DNA from: Granulosicoccus sp964437945
GTDB taxonomy: Bacteria > Pseudomonadota > Gammaproteobacteria > Granulosicoccales > Granulosicoccaceae
DNA length: 9,226 nt
Assembly: GCA_964437945.1 (NCBI GenBank)
Contig: CAYTJF010000245.1
Span: forward strand, 1-9,226
Reading direction: 5' to 3'
Below are positions 6,576-9,226 of the stretch, in pieces. The stretch's first letter is position 1. Every line of letters begins with the position of its first letter. A model generated the notes under the pieces. The model ran no database searches, was not told the DNA's origin, and saw only the letters and a list, made by a program, of their open reading frames with translations. Position numbers and translations under genes: made by a program.

Positions 6576-7832
6576 TTATTGCAGTACAAATTCCTTTTCC
6601 AGCGTTTCCGATCCATCTTTGTCTGTGATATCCACTTCCCATTGCCAGGTTCCAGGCATATGCAGCACGACACCATCGATAGTATAACTTGCAGTTTTAT
6701 CGCTCACTTCGTCAATACTCACCGAGGGTGTGTAGTTGGTGCCATGTCCATGAGCCGGCATGCTTGCATCGATCTTGAATTCACTTATGCCGTTAACATC
6801 ACCACACACAAGGGCCGTTACAGTACTGGGCTTGCTGACCTCTAATACTGATTCTGTCTGCAGTAGTACTTTGTATTTCTCACCTTGTATCAGAATGGCA
6901 TTGTCACCGTCTTGAACTTCGCAGTTCTCAACTGCACTTGCATTAGCATGGACAGTTGTGCCTTTGTTTTTATTTTGTTGCCATACAGGCATAATCAAAT
7001 CAAAGGCATTTTTCCAGGCAACATTTTCGGCCACATCTGCCGGCAGCGTTTCTAACCAGGTTCGAGCACCAGCCGCATGTTCAGGCAAAAAATACATTCG
7101 CTCAGGTGTATAGGTATCTGTTCCAAGCATCATCCGAGTGGGATGATCTTCAAATAACTGACGCCATTCTTTAGACAAGCCACCAGCACCAACATCAGAT
7201 CTAAAGGCCAGATCAGCCCACAGCCTGTCGTGCTTTGAAAGCATGTTGGCAATTTCTGGTGGCGAGTCAAAGCCCGAATGCGCCCAAATGACTTTCACCG
7301 AATCACTCTGGGCAAGTAACCGCTCCACCGCATCAGCATCTGAATGAGCATGCAGTATCAGGTTATATTCCTCAGCCAGCTCGACAATACGCTTGGGAAT
7401 ATCAAGCTCTACATCTTTACCAAACAGATGAAATTCACCGATCGTGGCGTACTGATTTTTCTTTAACAGCTCTACTACATAGGTCAGCGCGTCCGGGTCG
7501 GTGAACCAGGTTCGAGTTTCACCACGACGGCGGTACGGACGTAAACCGGGAACTATTAAATCGGGCGCCAGCTCACTCAATAACTGAGTACCATTATCAT
7601 CGGAGCTTGATACCAGAGCGAACTTTAAATTAGCCTCACGCATTAGCTCTATTACACGTTCAGGCGGAGTGAGCTCTACAGAGTCGTGACTGTAGTGAAC
7701 GTGGACATCTGCAATAGGTAGTGAGTCTTGAGCCTGCGCAAGTCCTGCAGAAAAAACGACAAGGCTCACAGTAAGACCGCATGCGCATGCGAGCGAGTAA
7801 TAAATGCATAGACAAATACGAGTGATGGGCAT
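6576..7832 (-). CDS. Exported amidohydrolase with C-terminal YtkA-like domain
   Basis: The 418-residue protein joins two modules. After a signal peptide (hydrophobic core about 8-30, cleavage near A34 in GLAQA-QD) comes a TIM-barrel metal-dependent hydrolase, about 38-285. Its expected metal and catalytic residues are D42-x-H44-x-H46, E133 in IGEFH, H161 and H163 in LHAHSD, H185 in WAHSG, and D239 in LGTDTY. The second module, about 305-418, resembles YtkA-like domains: ASMPAHGHG (M358, H361, H363) and VVLHMPGTWQWEV (H391, M392, W396). The Met and His residues could bind copper, which is inferred. C304 and C343 could form a disulfide. The ATG at 7832 has AAGGAAG at 7839-7845. It is the first gene of an apparent two-gene operon with the di-heme peroxidase, 25 bp downstream. 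The hydrolase substrate is unknown; amidohydrolase-2 or TatD-like subfamilies are possible. Confidence 0.82.
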   Translation of the reverse strand: MPITRICLCIYYSLACACGLTVSLVVFSAGLAQAQDSLPIADVHVHYSHDSVELTPPERVIELMREANLKFALVSSSDDNGTQLLSELAPDLIVPGLRPYRRRGETRTWFTDPDALTYVVELLKKNQYATIGEFHLFGKDVELDIPKRIVELAEEYNLILHAHSDADAVERLLAQSDSVKVIWAHSGFDSPPEIANMLSKHDRLWADLAFRSDVGAGGLSKEWRQLFEDHPTRMMLGTDTYTPERMYFLPEHAAGARTWLETLPADVAENVAWKNAFDLIMPVWQQNKNKGTTVHANASAVENCEVQDGDNAILIQGEKYKVLLQTESVLEVSKPSTVTALVCGDVNGISEFKIDASMPAHGHGTNYTPSVSIDEVSDKTASYTIDGVVLHMPGTWQWEVDITDKDGSETLEKEFVLQ

Positions 7833-7888
7833 GCCGGTCTTCCTTTTTGAATTGAGCTGTCAAATCAGCTAATCAGATAACTATTTAG

Positions 7889-7918
7889 AATATACTGCAA
7901 CGCAATTCAAATTGTGAA
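7889..7918 (-). promoter_or_regulatory. Probable sigma-70 promoter of the amidohydrolase-peroxidase operon
   Basis: On the minus strand, TTCACA (7913-7918) and TATATT (7889-7894) are separated by 18 bases. Each box differs from consensus at one position. Transcription would begin near 7882, leaving a leader of about 50 bases before the ATG at 7832. A perfect dyad, CAATT-CA-AATTG (7903-7914), lies in the spacer and touches the -35 box, the right place for a repressor. The regulator is unknown. The gene upstream ends at 7974, so this gap is the natural promoter site. Confidence 0.5.
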
Positions 7919-7973
7919 AAACTTGAACAGTTACACATTACTGCTTCGATTGATCTCTGCTTACTATCTTTAC

Positions 7974-8546
7974 TTACCTATGAGTATGGCTTTCACCTAA
8001 AAATGGCAAGCTCATTGTTTTCTTGTAATTTCCAGTAGCACTGCCCGCATACAGTGACAGCCCGGTTGCAACGCAATTTATCGGCAAGTTCGATATAGTA
8101 GACGCCTCAATCGCATTCCATCGAGACTTCACATACGTTCGAGAGTCCACACAACCTGCCTCATCAACTGTTTCAACAAATTGTGCAACGGTAAGATGGG
8201 GCTGCACACTAACATGTTTTCCACCATATGGCGGGTAAGAAGGAAAAAGCCGCCATACCTCATGCGTCAACGCCCTGAAAGGCTCCTCCGGAGACGGCCT
8301 TAGCCACAATGCCGTATCGAACCGACCCCATTGCACTAATTGAAATGAATATTGCCTGGTATTAGCCGCAAGACTGCGAAGTTTACCCAGTACCGATTCA
8401 GATATTTCTGATTCAAGCATAAAAGGGTACAGCACGGTTATATGCGCAGGCACACCTAATGAGGCAGATTCATCAAATGCCGAGCGCAAGCCACCGATCA
8501 GAAACTCGGATTCCGGGACCTCTATTATTAACGCAGTTTCAGTCAA
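7974..8546 (-). CDS. 2H phosphoesterase / 2'-5' RNA ligase-like (LigT family) protein
   Basis: Two HxTx motifs, H35-I-T37 in AHITVLYPF and H117-L-T119 in PHLTVAQF, about 80 residues apart, define the 2H phosphoesterase fold. Members act on 2',3'-cyclic phosphates or 2'-5' linkages in RNA and nucleotides; the actual substrate cannot be read here. I chose a TTG start at 8546, giving 190 residues beginning (M)TETALIIEVPESE. AGG at 8553-8555 lies six bases upstream, and the protein then begins right at the first beta strand, as related proteins do. An in-frame GTG at 8591 would add 15 residues (205 in all) and overlap the preceding gene by 32 bases. No signal peptide is seen, so it is cytoplasmic. 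It follows the S41-like gene by 13 bases and is probably co-transcribed and translationally coupled. The short basic C-terminus ends in HTHR. Confidence 0.82.
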   Translation of the reverse strand: MTETALIIEVPESEFLIGGLRSAFDESASLGVPAHITVLYPFMLESEISESVLGKLRSLAANTRQYSFQLVQWGRFDTALWLRPSPEEPFRALTHEVWRLFPSYPPYGGKHVSVQPHLTVAQFVETVDEAGCVDSRTYVKSRWNAIEASTISNLPINCVATGLSLYAGSATGNYKKTMSLPFLGESHTHR

Positions 8547-8559
8547 ATGGTACCTACTG

Positions 8560-9226
8560 TCAGATTTCTTCAACCTCGATTGACAGCGCACGATCTAATG
8601 CCGGGTCTTCGCCATTGAGTATGTCATCTACCCGAAAAACAGACACGGGGATATCCGGCGACAAACCAACGCCTTCAAAGCTCACACCTTCAGAGTCAAG
8701 ATATACCTCATTAGACAACGTTGTAAGCCAGCCATTTGGCAACGGTTTGTCAAGAAGTTCAGACATGGAACCCGTTGTATTCTCACCGATGACGGTAACC
8801 TGTGGTTGTCGATGTAATGCTATTGCAAACAACTCAGCGGCACCACCAGTATCTGTACCAACAATCAGCGTTAGTGGTTTTAGATAAGCGCCCGTTGCGG
8901 GAGGATCGAGCAATGCCTCAACGGGTGCGGATTCAAAATCACGTCCACGAGCTGTTCTGGTAAACGCACGCTGCTGATCACTAACGAACCGACTGGCGAA
9001 ATCCAATCCAATCGAATCAACCCCACCGAAATTGAGTCGTACATCCACAATCATTCGTTCGGTGTTAGCCAGGTCTGCCATGACCATGTCCATCGCGCTT
9101 TGTGCAGCTAGCAAGTCTTCAAACCTTGTTGCGTTATCCTCAAAACCACCCATTCTATCAATAAATACATAACCGATAGTGCCCTCGGCGGAAGTACCCC
9201 AAAACATAGGTCCTTGACTGTTTACC
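8560..9226 (-). CDS. S41-family peptidase-like protein, C-terminal part (partial)
   Basis: The frame is open to the right edge of the window (V-N-S-Q-G-P precede the Met at 9207), so that Met is probably internal and the N-terminus lies outside. Numbering from it, the visible 215 residues fit the C-terminal core of S41 (tail-specific/tricorn-like) peptidases: GYVFIDRMGGF (12-22), IVDVRLNFGGVDS (53-65), LTLIVGTDTGGAAELFAIAL (112-131), VIGENTTGS (139-147) and FEGVGLSPDIPV (177-188). S41 enzymes cut exposed C-termini or peptides with a Ser nucleophile in an S-A-A/S-E context; here that position is Gly122 (codon GGT, 8842-8844). The visible copy may thus be a non-catalytic relative unless the alignment is shifted. 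It lies 13 bases ahead of the LigT-like gene and is likely in one operon with it. PDZ and signal regions cannot be judged. Confidence 0.75.
   Translation of the reverse strand, partial: VNSQGPMFWGTSAEGTIGYVFIDRMGGFEDNATRFEDLLAAQSAMDMVMADLANTERMIVDVRLNFGGVDSIGLDFASRFVSDQQRAFTRTARGRDFESAPVEALLDPPATGAYLKPLTLIVGTDTGGAAELFAIALHRQPQVTVIGENTTGSMSELLDKPLPNGWLTTLSNEVYLDSEGVSFEGVGLSPDIPVSVFRVDDILNGEDPALDRALSIEVEEI

Noticed and set aside
7778..7791. 14-bp palindrome CGCATGCGCATGCG
   Set aside because: It lies in the signal-peptide codons of the amidohydrolase and is explained by an Ala-Cys-Ala-Cys codon repeat (GCA TGC GCA TGC).
8459..8887. 142-residue plus-strand frame across the LigT-like and S41-like genes
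   Set aside because: It is antisense to two genes with family motifs, with Ser/Thr/Pro-rich translation typical of a shadow frame.

Overview
The window reads as an accessory stretch of a Gram-negative bacterial chromosome. A marine gammaproteobacterium is my best guess, at low confidence. The reasons are moderate GC, Shine-Dalgarno sites, exported proteins with Sec signal peptides, a bacterial di-heme cytochrome c peroxidase, and an algal/marine-type vanadium haloperoxidase. There are no rRNA, tRNA, CRISPR, insertion-sequence or phage genes.

Layout from left to right. Positions 1-68 hold the last 21 codons and stop of a plus-strand gene, closed by a two-hairpin structure that includes a strong intrinsic terminator (170-210). 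A minus-strand gene for a Corallina-type vanadium-dependent haloperoxidase follows (460-2640), with a perfect 14-bp hairpin just past its stop. After a gene-free 587 bp comes a minus-strand exported protein with an endostatin/Len (DUF1554-like) pattern (3228-3947). A second gene-free region of 857 bp (3948-4804) contains a curious minus-strand frame broken only by TAG codons and a dyad upstream of the next gene. A plus-strand twin-CBS-domain protein (4805-5233) converges on a minus-strand block. In transcription order that block holds a partial S41-like protease (8560 to beyond the right edge), a 2H phosphoesterase/LigT-like protein (7974-8546), a new promoter, an exported amidohydrolase with a C-terminal YtkA-like domain (6576-7832), and an exported di-heme cytochrome c peroxidase/MauG-family protein (5291-6550).

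How the genes may work together. The clearest functional unit is the amidohydrolase plus di-heme peroxidase. They lie 25 bp apart on one strand behind a plausible sigma-70 promoter, and both are predicted periplasmic. The YtkA-like module has a Met/His motif that could bind metal. Two enzymes in the window use hydrogen peroxide: the haloperoxidase, which has no visible signal peptide and so is probably cytoplasmic, and the periplasmic peroxidase. They are not in one operon, so a shared redox role is only an inference. The S41-like protein has Gly where the family's nucleophilic Ser is expected, and the haloperoxidase has Ala where Corallina-type enzymes have an active-site Ser. Both substitutions need an alignment to judge.
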